Positions 24,576 to 35,694 of a DNA stretch of 64,000 nucleotides are shown here, in pieces; the first letter of the stretch is position 1; every line of letters begins with the position of its first letter. Source of the DNA: Ricinus communis (taxonomy: Eukaryota; Streptophyta; Magnoliopsida; Malpighiales; Euphorbiaceae); NCBI RefSeq assembly GCF_019578655.1, contig NC_063258.1:26540802-26604801 (forward strand), in the 5' to 3' direction. The notes beneath the pieces are model-generated. The model saw only the letters and a list, made by a program, of their open reading frames with translations, was not told the origin of the DNA and ran no database searches. The position numbers and the translations under genes are program-made.

Positions 24576-24794
24576 ATGTCTTTGTTCGCCATCTCCAAAG
24601 CCATTACCATCTCTTGCTGCAATAAGCTTGCAGATGACTGTGATAATGGCGATGGATGTTACTTTGCACCACCACCTTGCATTGAAGGCGATGGAGACGA
24701 CGATGATGGTGATTATGACTATGCTCCTGCAGCATCCTCGGAGGGTGACGACGACGACGACGACGATGGCTATGACTGTGCTCCTGCTGCATAA
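24576..24794 (+). CDS. IMA: IRON MAN / FEP peptide precursor, third of three (72 aa, three motif copies)
   Basis: A 72-residue acidic protein beginning MSLFAISKAITISCCNK. It carries three spaced motif copies: a degenerate CYFAPPP (residues 28-34), a canonical GDYDYAPAA (about 45-53) and a terminal GYDCAPAA (65-72). Copies two and three are each preceded by E-G-D and an Asp-rich run. The open frame extends upstream to 24360, but the start at 24576 is chosen because it lies about 100 bp after a TATA box and matches the N-terminus of the second gene. Asp runs are encoded mostly by GAC/GAT triplets, which favours replication slippage and may explain the copy expansion. As in IMA-2, the final copy has Cys in place of Tyr. 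Function is inferred from the family: cytosolic/nuclear regulator of iron uptake through BTS/HRZ ligases. Confidence 0.86.
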   Translation: MSLFAISKAITISCCNKLADDCDNGDGCYFAPPPCIEGDGDDDDGDYDYAPAASSEGDDDDDDDGYDCAPAA

Positions 24795-26765
24795 TCATAT
24801 ATTTAGCTACTGATTATGCCATTTTAACTTCAGGAGATTGTTGTTATTATTCAGAGACATCATGAGGTCTTATATGACTCTGAGGTTTTGTAGGTCAGGA
24901 AGATTATGAGATGCATTTTTCATGGTCAATCGACTAATTTCGTGACATAATCTATGTATGTTTTTGTTTCTCATGAATTTTTGCTCCCCAACTAGCGTTC
25001 TCTTTATGTGAAGTTGAGGAAATAATAAAATATAATATTTTGCTGTTTATTTTTTTAAGTGCATTAATTAATGTGGCACTAATTAAAAGAGAATGGGTTT
25101 ATGCTTGATAGACAAAAGAGTCAAGAAAACGTAACAAAAGTCACCTGATATGGTACCCAGCAAATCTGATTCAAGAATTGCTTTTTCTATTGAACAGAGA
25201 TATGATTACTTGTTTAAATAATGTCTGTGTGATGACATGGGTATAATGCGTATGTGTTTCTCAGTTTCGAATTTAAAACCAACAAAAGCAGCAGGCTTTA
25301 CTAATAATAAAAGCGAAACCATATCCACTTTGATGATCTCATACAAGCATCACCTTTGTCGAACCATGGCAATCAACAAAAGTACATACTATAAAAATGC
25401 CTGGTCTAAGTTGAATTTTACAAAATAGAAAAAATAAATGAAGTGGAAACTGATGCAGAAGTTTGTCACCTCTTGTAATCCTTACTGACGCTGTCCAGCA
25501 GAAGTTCTGCAGGTACTGTTAAAATGCATCCATCCTCTTAGAAGCTTGAAACAGAGATGAATTCTTGTAAATAGAACTCTATTATCAGTTCTCTCATTGC
25601 TTGCATATATTGAAATTATACAAATACAATATTCTGGTGTTGTAATCAAAGCCACTTAACACAACACAATCAGCCATACTGGTTCTGCATCACCTTCCTT
25701 CTTCCTTCTTCACTCTTCGCTTGCTTTCTTACTGAGATTTATCTAATTCCTTACCTATCACCGATTGAGGTTTAGCAACAAGGTGGTTTATTACTTACTG
25801 AAGCGTTAACAGTTTAAATTCTCACTAGTACAATGAAATACAGAGACAAATCACTATTTGCCTTGACTGAATATATGAAACAGCATCCTTGATTCTTCTG
25901 CTCTGTTTATTTGGAAATGAATAACAAAAGAATACCTGAAGGATAGCAGACTTGAATGCTCATTTGAACCTATTGAAGTTGAAGAAGCTAAAATTAGGAG
26001 CAGATGAGAAAGCAATGATCTCCATGGCAACCAGTGTAAGAGCAGAAACAGAAGCGTTCCGAGGACTAGCATGCACAAAAGGGGTAGACCTGAGATTGTT
26101 AATTACTACGAGAAATCATTCCTTCAATCACATTTTCGTCTACTTTCTTTCTTGGTGTAATCTTCAATAATTTCAAAGTTGCAAATAGTAATCTGTCTGA
26201 GTGAGTTTGAGGTGGGAAAGAAAGCCAAACAAGGAAGATTTGAAGAAAAACAAAAAAAAAAAAAAAAAAACTGATATATGAGGAAAAGTGCAACAATATT
26301 GGGACTGAAAAGAGAAAAAACGTTACGGAGCGAGAGATCATTATGAATGGAGGGCAATAAGTGAACTGATAGAAACATTTCTTCGAAGAAAATGATAAAT
26401 TATGTGGAATTTATATAATTTCAGGCTTGGATCATTTAAATAAGTCATTTCTCTTCCACAAACCAGAAAAGGTTCTGGAACTGAAATTGAAATCGAAGGC
26501 TTTTGCAGTTGTTTATCTATTATTACCAATCACAGCGGACATCAGGACTTTGGCTACTGCTCAATTTCCACTACTGTAGCAAACATTCTCAATTCAGCGC
26601 TCCGACCAAAAGACAACCCAAGGAAGCACATTGTGGTAGCCCCTTGTCAAGAGTTTTGGTAAATATATATATCTTTAGAGTCTTTTCTCAAAGTTATGGG
26701 TGTGAAGAAACTCAGCATCTTGCATATTTCTTGGACAGACATTGTTCACAGTGATACTGAGCAAC
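24795..26765. other. Intergenic region between IMA-3 and the PPR gene
   Basis: Contains the IMA-3 3' UTR (possible AATAAA-like signals near 25021) and the PPR 3' UTR on the other strand. Minus-strand fragments at 25466-25510 and 25930-26095 have exon-like borders and could belong to a very small spliced gene, but no consistent frame could be built. A poly(A) run lies at about 26250-26270. Confidence 0.4.
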
Positions 26766-28817
26766 TTACAAAATTTCTTCTGTATAACGAAATCCTGAGG
26801 AGCACCCTTGCTCATCAAAAGTCATTCCAACCAAATCTTCTCCTTCCATTTCATTCTTTGCTGAGCCTAACAATGGTTTGGCCATTATATTCAACATGTA
26901 ATATATTTCTCTCATTTCTGGGTGAGATGGATGGCCGGAGAAAAATTCATGGATGATACTGTCAACCTCAATTGAACTACAACCAGGTGTCTTTTTGACT
27001 CCAAGATCTTTCATCTTCCTTCTCACTTTCGTTACATCTTCCCATCTGTCTGCAAAGGCATAGATATTGGCAAGAAGAGTGTGGACGCTGGAATCACTTG
27101 ATTCAAATTTCACCAGCTGTTTAGCCACCCGCTCACCCATCTCAACATTCCCATAGATCCGGCAAGCACTGAGCAAAGAGCCATAGAGTGGAACTGTAAT
27201 GGCCTTATTTTCATCTGGTATCTTCTTTATTAACTCCTCTGCTTCATTCAGCAGTCCAGCTCGACCAAGTAAGTCAACTAGACACCCGTAATGTTCTACT
27301 TTTGGCTTAATCTGATACTCCATTCTCATAGAATTAAAGAACTTGCGACCTTCCTCAACCAATCCTCCATGACTGCAGGCGCTCAAAACACCAATAAAGG
27401 TAATATCATCTGGTCTAACACCGGCTTGTTTCATCTTTGAAAACAACTCAAGTGCCTTGCTTGTTTTCCCATTCATAGCAAGCCCGCATATGATTGAAGT
27501 CCATGAGGCTGTGTCTTTCACTCTTAATCCATAGAAGATTTCCAAAGCTTTTTCTATGAACCCACATTTTGCATACATTTCTATTAGAGCAGTGCCAACA
27601 ACCGCATCTATAGGAATTCTGTTCTCATCTATGAATTCATGAATCCACTTTCCTTGCTCTATAGCTCCCGTTTGTGCACAGCCAGTGAGCAGAGAAACCA
27701 CTATGAATTTGTCTGGTTTGACTTTTCTAATTTGCATTTCTCTAAAGAGTGCCACTGCCTCGTCAAAACGGTTAAACTGCACATACCCATTAATCATAGC
27801 TGTCCAAATAACGACATCTCGAATTGGACTCCCCTCAAACAACTCTCTAGCTTCTTCTAGCTCGCCACAGTTAGCGTAACCACTTACCATAGTAGTCCAA
27901 CAAATTACATTTTTTGAAGGCATCTCCTCGAAAACTGCTCGGGCTATACTCAAACAGCCACACTTGCAATACATGTCCAGCAATGCATTTCCAATAATAG
28001 GAGTAAATTTAACATTGTCTCTAACATAATGATGGATTTTCTTACCAAGTTCCAATCGTTTCAATGCTGTACAAGCTGAAAGAGTACTCACAACCGTAGC
28101 TTCGTCAGGCATTAAACCACTCTCTTCTTGCATACGGCAAAAGACATTTATAGCATCCTCAAATCTCCTACATTTCACATATCCAGAAATCATCACATTC
28201 CAAGAAATCACATCTCTATCAGGCATTTCATCAAACAACATCTTCATAACATCAGTTAAAGCCAACTGAGCATACATATCAATGAGTGAGTTACGCACAT
28301 AAGTATCAAACTCAAGACCAGTTTTTGTAACAAGCCCACGTAATTTCTCAGCCTTTGAAACCTCTCCCAAGTATCCAATTGCCTTAAAGACAAATGGGTA
28401 TGTGAAATTATCAGGCCACAACCCATCTTCTCTTAATTTAGAGAAGAGCACAAGAGTTCTTTTGTAGTTTCCTTTCTTAGCAAAAGCTTTGATAATGAGA
28501 TTATATATAAGCAAACATGGGTAACGTATGTATTTGAACATTTTCTCTGCATAGTTCAGGTTTCCATTAAATGGATCGGTGCAAAAAGCCATTAGCTTGT
28601 TGAGGGAAACAATGTCTTGGTGGAGACCGACTCGGAAGATTTGGGCATGGATTTGTTTGAGGTGGGTCATGGATTTGCAACTTTTGAGATAGGAAATGCA
28701 AGATTGCTGGCTGAGCCCGGTTGTTGGGTTTGTAAAAGTGGAGAATTTGCTTCGTCTTGAAAGACCATGGCGGGAAATTAACTCCAATAACAGAAAATTG
28801 CGGGGCGTATGTGTCAT
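26766..28817 (-). CDS. PLS-class pentatricopeptide repeat protein with E/E+ domain
   Basis: An intronless frame of 683 residues, typical of plant PPR genes. The N-terminus is rich in Arg and Ser (residues 1-30), consistent with an organelle targeting peptide. Repeats of P, L and S types run from about residue 60 to 550 (for example DVISWNVMISGYVKCRRFED, DVVIWTAMINGYV, DTASWTSIICGLAMNGK). They are followed by E and E+ motifs (KTPGCSSIEVD, HEFFSGHPSHPE). There is no DYW deaminase domain, so it would need a DYW protein in trans if it acts in C-to-U editing. PLS proteins bind organelle transcripts in a sequence-specific way, with bases read by the fifth and last residues of each repeat. It resembles remembered Arabidopsis AT1G31430. 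The frame is complete and free of stops, so it looks functional; target RNA is unknown. Confidence 0.92.
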   Translation of the reverse strand: MTHTPRNFLLLELISRHGLSRRSKFSTFTNPTTGLSQQSCISYLKSCKSMTHLKQIHAQIFRVGLHQDIVSLNKLMAFCTDPFNGNLNYAEKMFKYIRYPCLLIYNLIIKAFAKKGNYKRTLVLFSKLREDGLWPDNFTYPFVFKAIGYLGEVSKAEKLRGLVTKTGLEFDTYVRNSLIDMYAQLALTDVMKMLFDEMPDRDVISWNVMISGYVKCRRFEDAINVFCRMQEESGLMPDEATVVSTLSACTALKRLELGKKIHHYVRDNVKFTPIIGNALLDMYCKCGCLSIARAVFEEMPSKNVICWTTMVSGYANCGELEEARELFEGSPIRDVVIWTAMINGYVQFNRFDEAVALFREMQIRKVKPDKFIVVSLLTGCAQTGAIEQGKWIHEFIDENRIPIDAVVGTALIEMYAKCGFIEKALEIFYGLRVKDTASWTSIICGLAMNGKTSKALELFSKMKQAGVRPDDITFIGVLSACSHGGLVEEGRKFFNSMRMEYQIKPKVEHYGCLVDLLGRAGLLNEAEELIKKIPDENKAITVPLYGSLLSACRIYGNVEMGERVAKQLVKFESSDSSVHTLLANIYAFADRWEDVTKVRRKMKDLGVKKTPGCSSIEVDSIIHEFFSGHPSHPEMREIYYMLNIMAKPLLGSAKNEMEGEDLVGMTFDEQGCSSGFRYTEEIL

Positions 28818-29989
28818 CGGGTTCGGCTGGCCGAGGTCTTGGGCAACATGGTTGGTTATGTAGTAATTTGGAGCTGATCACAGGCTTAGGTGGCTCGCTG
28901 TGTCGGCCCGTAAAGTTACTCCTCACCTGGCTCGCTAGGCTTAAGCTTAGGTTATCAAACCTGTTCGACACAAATAATAACTTTTCCATGTGTTTTCTTT
29001 TTCTTTTTTCTTTGATGTGTTGACCGTTAATTATAATAATTTGATTTATTATTACTCATGTATTAATAAGCTAAATTTACTTTAAATGAAAATTAATATA
29101 GTAGGTTTAATTTATAATCTTCATTATTTTAATTTTAATTTTATATTAATTTATTTTTATTATTTTATACAAAGTTATTAATTTATATATTTTACTTTTT
29201 ATTCTTAATATATTTACATCCATGTGAATTCATTTAATAATTAAATCAATCGAAAAATTATAAAATAAAATTAATTACTAATATTAATCTATTAATAAAT
29301 TTATAACTAATATATTAATAAAATCATTATTAGTTTAGTATAATTAAATAATTATAGTGATTATTAGTTTAGCATAAAAAGATCAAGAATTTTATGTACG
29401 CTAATCATATATGTAGAATTTTATTACTACATATTAAAAAAAATTATGTTTCTGTCCTATTTTTATATAAATTTATCTTTATACTACTAATATTTATTTA
29501 TATAAATTACTATATTGGTATTTCTATTTTGCTTCTGTATTTGTTTCACATCTATTCTTTTCTTTTTTTACCTTAATTTATATAGTTTCCACTAAACACT
29601 TTTTTCATTTACTTATCTAATAATAATAATTATTATTATTTTTTCATTCATTTATTTATTTACAGTTATAGCAAAATATAAATCTAAAATACAATTCATC
29701 TATAAATTTTTAAATACTAGATTTAAAAAAAAATTATATCAAATTAAAAAAAGTTCAATTTCAGTCTAAAGTGAAAAAATAAATATAATTAAAAAATTTA
29801 AAAAATAAATTTTATCATTGATTTAGCTGTTCATTGCATATTTTGTTGAAGTGTGTGCTCTTTCTTTGTATTTTTATATATATTATATTTATATTTTATT
29901 TTTTGATATTTATAAAAATTGATAAAGAATTAAATCTTAAAGTAATTTTATTTTACCACCCGATTAAAATATCAAAATTTCTTGGAACA
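28818..29989. other. AT-rich region upstream of the PPR gene, no gene seen
   Basis: Holds the PPR promoter and leader, then about 900 bp of very AT-rich sequence up to the first LINE remains. Frames here are short and biased by the AT content. Confidence 0.5.
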
Positions 29990-31337
29990 ACATTAATTAC
30001 TTAGAAATTATAGTCAGTAATTACATCAGAAATACAAAAGATCATGAATGAAATCAGGTACACTATCAATCCAAACATATTCATTAATTAAAGAAACAAC
30101 ACGACGTGCTAGAAAGTGAGCAGCCATATTTTCTGAACGTCCTCGGTAACCAAACCAAATGCAGGGGGACAAGTTTGTAATTACTGCAGAAAACAACTGG
30201 ACAATCGACAACGAGTCCGGTTCTACTATAATCTTTTTAATGCCAATAGAAAGAGCCCATTTTCAGTCGCTCTGGTAAACATCGACCTTCTAGGAATTCA
30301 ACATCAACTGATAATGGAATAAGTTTTGACAAACAGTAGAGCTCACGACCTTCGTGATTTCGAATGATTGCACCTAATCCCCCGAATCCTTGGTCTTTGA
30401 AAAGAGCACCATCAACATTCAGCTTTAACATAGATGAAGGAGGAGTGGACCATTTTGTATATCCAATAACTGAAGTCGGGAGAATGAACTCAAGTCTGAA
30501 ACCATGTTGCACGGTACTCTGCAAGAAGTGAAACAGAACTGAAGCCACATAACTGGGATCAAAAGCTGCACTTTCCACACCAATCTATTGCGATGGCACC
30601 AAATTTTTCATATGAGCATAATAGCTAAAGGAACAGAATCCAAATCCATATTCTCAAAGCAATAAGAGATCCATGACATAAAGTCATCAGGAGGACAGGA
30701 ATGAAAATTGACAGATAAGGGAGATGCAAAGCAACAAAACTGAGCCAAGTGGCAGTGAAGGAAAATGTTTGCAACAGTCTCCATAGATTCACCACATAAA
30801 GGACAAGAATTATCAAGTAAACCAATACAGCAGTTTAAGATGCTTCGCATTGGAAGAAAACCTTTAATGGCACGCCATAAAAAAATCTGAACTTTGTGTG
30901 GTATTTTTAACTTCCAAATATTTGCCTAAAGCACAAAGACGGCAGAAGAGCTTGGTTGGGTACATATAGCAGAGAAAGCAGCATGATAACCAGACTTCAC
31001 ACTATAGATACCATTCTTTGTGAATTTCCAAATTGAAAACATCATCAACTCGTCGGATGGAAATTGGCACCTGTAAAACTCTCTGCACATCACTTGGCAA
31101 TAAAATACTATTAATTAAAGGGGTATTCCAGCTATTATCAGAATGTATAATGAGATCAGAAACACAAAGATTCTCAAATCCCAATAGAGGAGGCGAGTAT
31201 AGCCAAGAGTATCATGTGCCCAATAACCAGTTATCACAACCATGTTCCAACAACGAACGAGATCGCGAAATACACCTCCATGCATAGCTAGCTTTCGTTC
31301 GCAATCGAGCTTTCCAAAAATCCGTATCATGAAAGTA
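29990..31337 (-). mobile_element. LINE (L1 type) fragment A: zinc-binding and RNase H end
   Basis: Broken minus-strand frames give the C-terminal part of a plant LINE polyprotein. About 30608-30850 encodes an RVT zinc-binding motif (CPLCGESMET followed by FLHCHLAQFC). About 30026-30578 encodes an RNase H-like domain (LKLNVDGALF, GGLGAIIRNHEGRE, and the tail NMAAHFLARRVV). Several frameshifts separate these parts. The left border near 29990 is approximate; no clear poly(A) tail is visible. The fragment stops at 31337, where copia-1 inserted; the element resumes at 43251. Confidence 0.8.
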
Positions 31338-31662
31338 TGTTGAAGAACAAAAGAAAAACACTGAAGAACATAAGCAAAATCCACCGGTTAAGGACTGGGG
31401 GACAAGGCCTCAGCTTTTATCATTATAGGCCAGAAAGCTGACATTATGAGCATCCTTTTTTCCATAAGGAAAAAAGATCACTTCCACTAATCTCAGTATA
31501 ACAAAAATAACGTTGACATAGAGTTGGGACCTATAGATCATAGCAATAAGACCGTTAATCACTAAGTGTATATATATTACTCATCCTCAATCTTATAAAT
31601 CTTAGAATTCACAATTGATCATCATCACAGATTAATAACAACTACAATTTTATTTTTCCATA
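31338..31662 (+). repeat. Copia-1 5' LTR
   Basis: 325 bp, TGTTGAAG at the start. Followed directly by the tRNA-Met primer-binding site TGGTATCAGAGC (31663-31674), which fixes the inner border. Confidence 0.9.
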
Positions 31663-31741
31663 TGGTATCAGAGCAGAATTAATCCTGTCATCATCTACCC
31701 TTCAATCACACAAAAAAAAACTTCTTCATCATATATCACAA

Positions 31742-33389
31742 CGACATTACCAAATTAACCAACTTCACTTTAAAAGGCAACCAGAATTATTTCGAATGGT
31801 CATGAGCTATGTATATCGGCCTAAGTGGCAGAAAAAAATTAGGGTTTGTTACAGGGACCCAAGAAAAGCCACAGCCAACCAACCCTCATGAATCAACGAA
31901 AGAAGAAATTGAGGTAGCAGAAGAGTGGCAGACGACTGACCATATGGTCATGTCACTACTCACCAATACCATGGAGCCTCTGATAGCCAGGCTGTGTATG
32001 CTACTAGCTTCATCACAGGCAATTTGGGATAAGGTAAAAAATTCATATGGATATGAGTGAAATTATGCTCATATCTTTAATCTAAAATAGGAACTGGCTC
32101 AAATAAAATAGGGGACTCGGACAAGCACGAGCTATGCCACATAAATTTTGACCCGGTGGGAAGAACTCCAGAGTTACCTCCCACCAACTACGGACCCAGA
32201 AGAGGCAAGAAAAAGAGAAGAGCAGAATTTAGTATATACCTACCTTGGGGGGCTCGATTCGAGCTACGAGGCCCAGAGATCCCAGATTCTACTGTCAACT
32301 AGTTTGCCTCCCATTGATGTCGTTATAGCCACAATTCAACAGGAGGAAACAAGACGAGCAACAATGGGGGCTGGAGGCAGTTTAGACAGCATCGAAAGGG
32401 TGTACAGCCTCTCGCACGCCCGCGAGACGGTCCGAACGCGAGGGTTGCCTCCCAACGCTGAGAGGTGTAGCCACTGCCGAAGGCAGGGGCACACTCAGGA
32501 GCGCTGCTGGCACCTCCACTCGCATCTTCGGCCGATTCTCAACGGAAACGAGAGAGGGAAGAATGAGAGAAGGGAAAAGGAAGGAAGAGGGAGATTCGAC
32601 AGAATGAGCAACGCACATAAGCCTAGTGGTTATGATGCCGCGTGTCATCTAGGTCGGGTTGTGAGTGTCGGGTCGGATGTGCTTAACTTAACCCGACCCG
32701 ACTCCAACATCCTGACCTGGCCCGAAACCACCAACCCGACACAGCCCACATGGAGCGACCCGGTCCGACTCGGTTCAGGTGACTTGGTCCGACTCAGTTC
32801 AAGCGACTCGACCCGGTTTGACTCCTTCAATTGGACCGACCTGAATTCAATAGAAAAAACCCAAATCTCCCAGCTTATAGCTCAACTCCAGTCTCTTATT
32901 CAGCCTCAACAGTCTCATGCGACAGGTTTGGTATTGCAAAATTATTCTTTAAATAACACATCAAATTGGATAATTGATTCTGGAGCAACGGACCACATGA
33001 CATGGGATGTCCCAAAATTGCAAAATCTTGTTCCTACTAATTCCAATCATGTGATCGTTGCTAACGGACATCAAGCTAAAATCTCTGGTTTTGGCTCTTC
33101 TAAATTACTGCATAATGTTTTTCACAATATTCTTCTGTTACCTGACTTTAAATCCAATTTGTTATAAGTGGGTAAGATTACAAGAACTTTAACTTGCAAT
33201 GTTATTTTCTCACCATCTACAGTCTTATTTCAGGATTGCATCACAGGGAAGACGATTAGTGAAGGTCGATTTGAGAATGGTCTTTATTACCTCCTCGATT
33301 CCCCCAACCAGTATCTAGTCTCTACCAAACCTGTCAGTTCTGATTTCTTGATTCATCGGAGGTTTGGGCATCGTCTGATCGAGTTTTAA
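31742..33389 (+). pseudogene. Copia-1 gag and protease (decayed)
   Basis: A gag with a UBN2-like core (HMVMSLLTNTMEPLIARLC, region 31809-32060) is interrupted by stops near 32058. It resumes at 32148 in one frame to 33167. That frame includes a CCHC zinc knuckle (CSHCRRQGHTQERC, about 32466-32507) and the aspartic protease motif WIIDSGATDHMT at about 32968. Between them is a low-complexity region rich in Ser, Asp, Pro and Arg, built on degenerate GACTCGACCCGG-like repeats. A stop at 33165-33167 breaks the frame before the GAG-pre-integrase part (33168-33389). Encodes capsid and protease in intact relatives. Confidence 0.8.
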
Positions 33390-33810
33390 ATCAGCTTTTT
33401 TGTTTAAACATAAACACTAGTTGTTGTGATGTCTGCCAATTCGCCAAACATACTAGATTACCATTTCCTGTATCTTCTATCGCATCAAATAATATGTTCG
33501 AATTAATTAATTCCGATATTTGGGGCCCTGCCCCCGTTACTTCTTATAATCACTTCCATTACTTTGTCACCTTTATTGATGACCACTCTCGAACCACTTG
33601 GGGTCTATTTATTAAAAGGCAAAAATGAAGTTTTTGCTTGCTTTCAAAAAAATTTCAATTTTATACAAAACCATATAATGCCACCAATTTTATACAATTT
33701 TTGGATTTTTTTCCACTAAGGGAATTTTGCAACAAACTACCTGCATTTATACTCCCGAGTAAAATGGAGTTTGTGAGAGGAAAAACCGCCACCTTCTTGA
33801 AGTCACCAGA
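33390..33810 (+). pseudogene. Copia-1 integrase, 5' part
   Basis: Frameshifted pieces give the zinc-binding and first catalytic part of a copia integrase (CDVCQFAKHTRLPFP; a degenerate SDIWGPAPVTSYNH; FVTFIDDHSRTTW). It ends at 33810 where the gypsy LTR begins. The downstream part continues after 40681. Confidence 0.7.
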
Positions 33811-34577
33811 TGATGTAAACCTTCTAAGGAAGAGAAGGATACACGCCAAGATCAATACTTATAAGGTTTGCCAAAAGATATTTGCGGAACTATCACCCTT
33901 ATTTATAAAAAAATAAGATCAATAGCTATAATGGGATGAACTTAATTAATCCTAGAAACTAACAAGTTAATAGAATTGAATTAAGGTAGAAGTGAAATCA
34001 AAACCTAAATAATAAGCTTTAATCTCAAGAACACTTAAAGAAACTCTTTAAGCAAAAATAAGGTTTTCTATTCAATCAAAGATATATATATGCTTTTGCA
34101 TAATTACATAGCTCTATTTATAGAGTTTAAATAATCCTAATCCTCTATTTATAGAGTTTAAATAATCCTAATCCTAGAATGACTAGGATATGCGGCCAAG
34201 ACTCCTAAATAAACAAAACTTGAAGTAAAAGAGTAGCAAACTCCTATTTTGACTTGGATTTTGACTTTGAATATTCAACCTTGGACTTGGGCTTTACGTT
34301 TGGGCTTGAATTCAACATAAATAAGATATGATCTTCATGTCTTCACGTTGGGCTTTAATCTATGAATGAAATACAATTAATCAAAGTTGAATCTTGATCT
34401 TCTAAGTCCAACTCGCTAACCTTGCTTCTTGAATGCATCTTGTCTATCACGTGGACCATGAAAGAATACAAAGCAGCCTTGAATCTCTTGCTTCTAGCTC
34501 GTGTGATTGGACCCTCATACTTCAATAGATCCATTCTTGGCTTGCTTGGTGGTGAAGGATTAGCCTTGATTTTATCA
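33811..34577 (-). repeat. Gypsy 3' LTR (left copy)
   Basis: 767 bp from TGATGTAAACC to TTTTATCA. It contains a local direct duplication of about 34 bp (CTCTATTTATAGAG units at 34112 and 34146) that the other LTR lacks. Confidence 0.9.
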
Positions 34578-35679
34578 TCCCCTCCTCCTCGAAAGGATTC
34601 GTCCTCGAATCAAGACCTTCATCAAAAGAAAATGGAGATAAATCAGCAACATTGAATGTAGCACTAACTCCATATTCACCGGGCAAGTCAATCTTGTAAG
34701 CATAATTGTTGATGCGTTCCAACACTTGAAAAGGTCCATTTCCCCTTGGCATCAACTTGCTTTTTCTTTGGTTTGGGAATCTTTCTTTGCGCATGTATAT
34801 CCACACCCAATCTCCGGGTTCAAAGATCACCTCTTTTCTTCCTTTGTTGGCGCGTTTAGCATTTGCTTCATTTTTGCGCTTTAGATTAGCTCAAACTTGT
34901 TCATGCAATTTAAGCACATATTTGGCCTTTTTCCTACCATCAAGGTTAGTTTGTTCCTTTAAAGGTAAATCAATCAAATCTAAAGGACTCAAAGGTACAA
35001 ACCCATAGACAATCTCAAAAGGGCAGAATTTAGTTGAAGAATGCATGGTTCTATTATAAGCAAATTCTATATGCGGCAAGCAATCTTCCCAACTCTTAAT
35101 GTTGCATTTTACCATGGTGCATAGTAGTTGTGATAGTGTTCTATTTACTACTTCAGTTTGACCATCGGTTTATGGGTGAAAAGTTGTTGAAAATAACAAG
35201 CGTGTACCTAACTTAACCCATAAAGTCTTCCAAAAGTAGCTCAAAAACTTAGCATCCCTATCACTAACTATGGTGCGTGGCATACCATGTAAACGCACTA
35301 CCTCTCTAAAGAATAGGTCAGCAATATGTTGTGCATCATTAGTTTTCTTACAAGCTATAAAATGTGCCATCTTTAAAAACTTATCAACAACAACAAATAT
35401 GTTATCATTCCCATGCCTAGTTCTAGGTAATCCAAGTACAAAATCCATAGAAATATCAACCCAAGGTGAAATAGGTATAGGGAGAGGCATATACAAACCA
35501 TGTTGTTGAAGCTTAGACTTGGCATGTTTGCACACAATACAATTTGCACAAAATCGCATAACATCCTTTTTCATGCAAGGCCAATAAAAGTGATCATGCA
35601 ATACATCTAAAGTCTTTTGAACACCAAAGTGTCCCATCAAACCACCATCATGTGCTTCTTTCACAAGTAAATCACACAT
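34522..35679 (-). pseudogene. Gypsy integrase
   Basis: Two open pieces. 35170-35679 carries the zinc-binding H-H-C-C module ([31 protein letters not shown]) and the first two catalytic Asp residues ([22 protein letters not shown]). 34891-35115 and 34522-34830 give the third catalytic region ([20 protein letters not shown]) and a C-terminal module (PRGNGPFQVLERINNYAYKI, SRTNPFEEEG). No classical chromodomain is seen in the visible C-terminus. The stop between the pieces (at about 35170) makes the protein non-functional as read. Confidence 0.85.
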
Positions 35680-35694
35680 AGAACAAGAAGGAAT

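Noticed and set aside
24373..24813. A 146-codon plus-strand frame overlapping IMA-3
   Set aside because: It is the +1 shadow of the IMA-3 coding region; its Thr/Met-rich end is the GAC/GAT run read in another frame. The IMA frame has the family motif and TATA spacing.
25466..26095. Possible small spliced gene on the minus strand between IMA-3 and the PPR gene
   Set aside because: Exon-like pieces with AG and GT borders and protein-like ends (AELLLDSVSKDYKR and MEIIAFSSAPNFSFF) are visible, but no combination of frames and phases gave one consistent protein. Spliced reads would decide.
28567..28989. A 140-codon minus-strand frame over the PPR start
   Set aside because: Out-of-frame shadow of the PPR N-terminus; the PPR frame holds the repeats.
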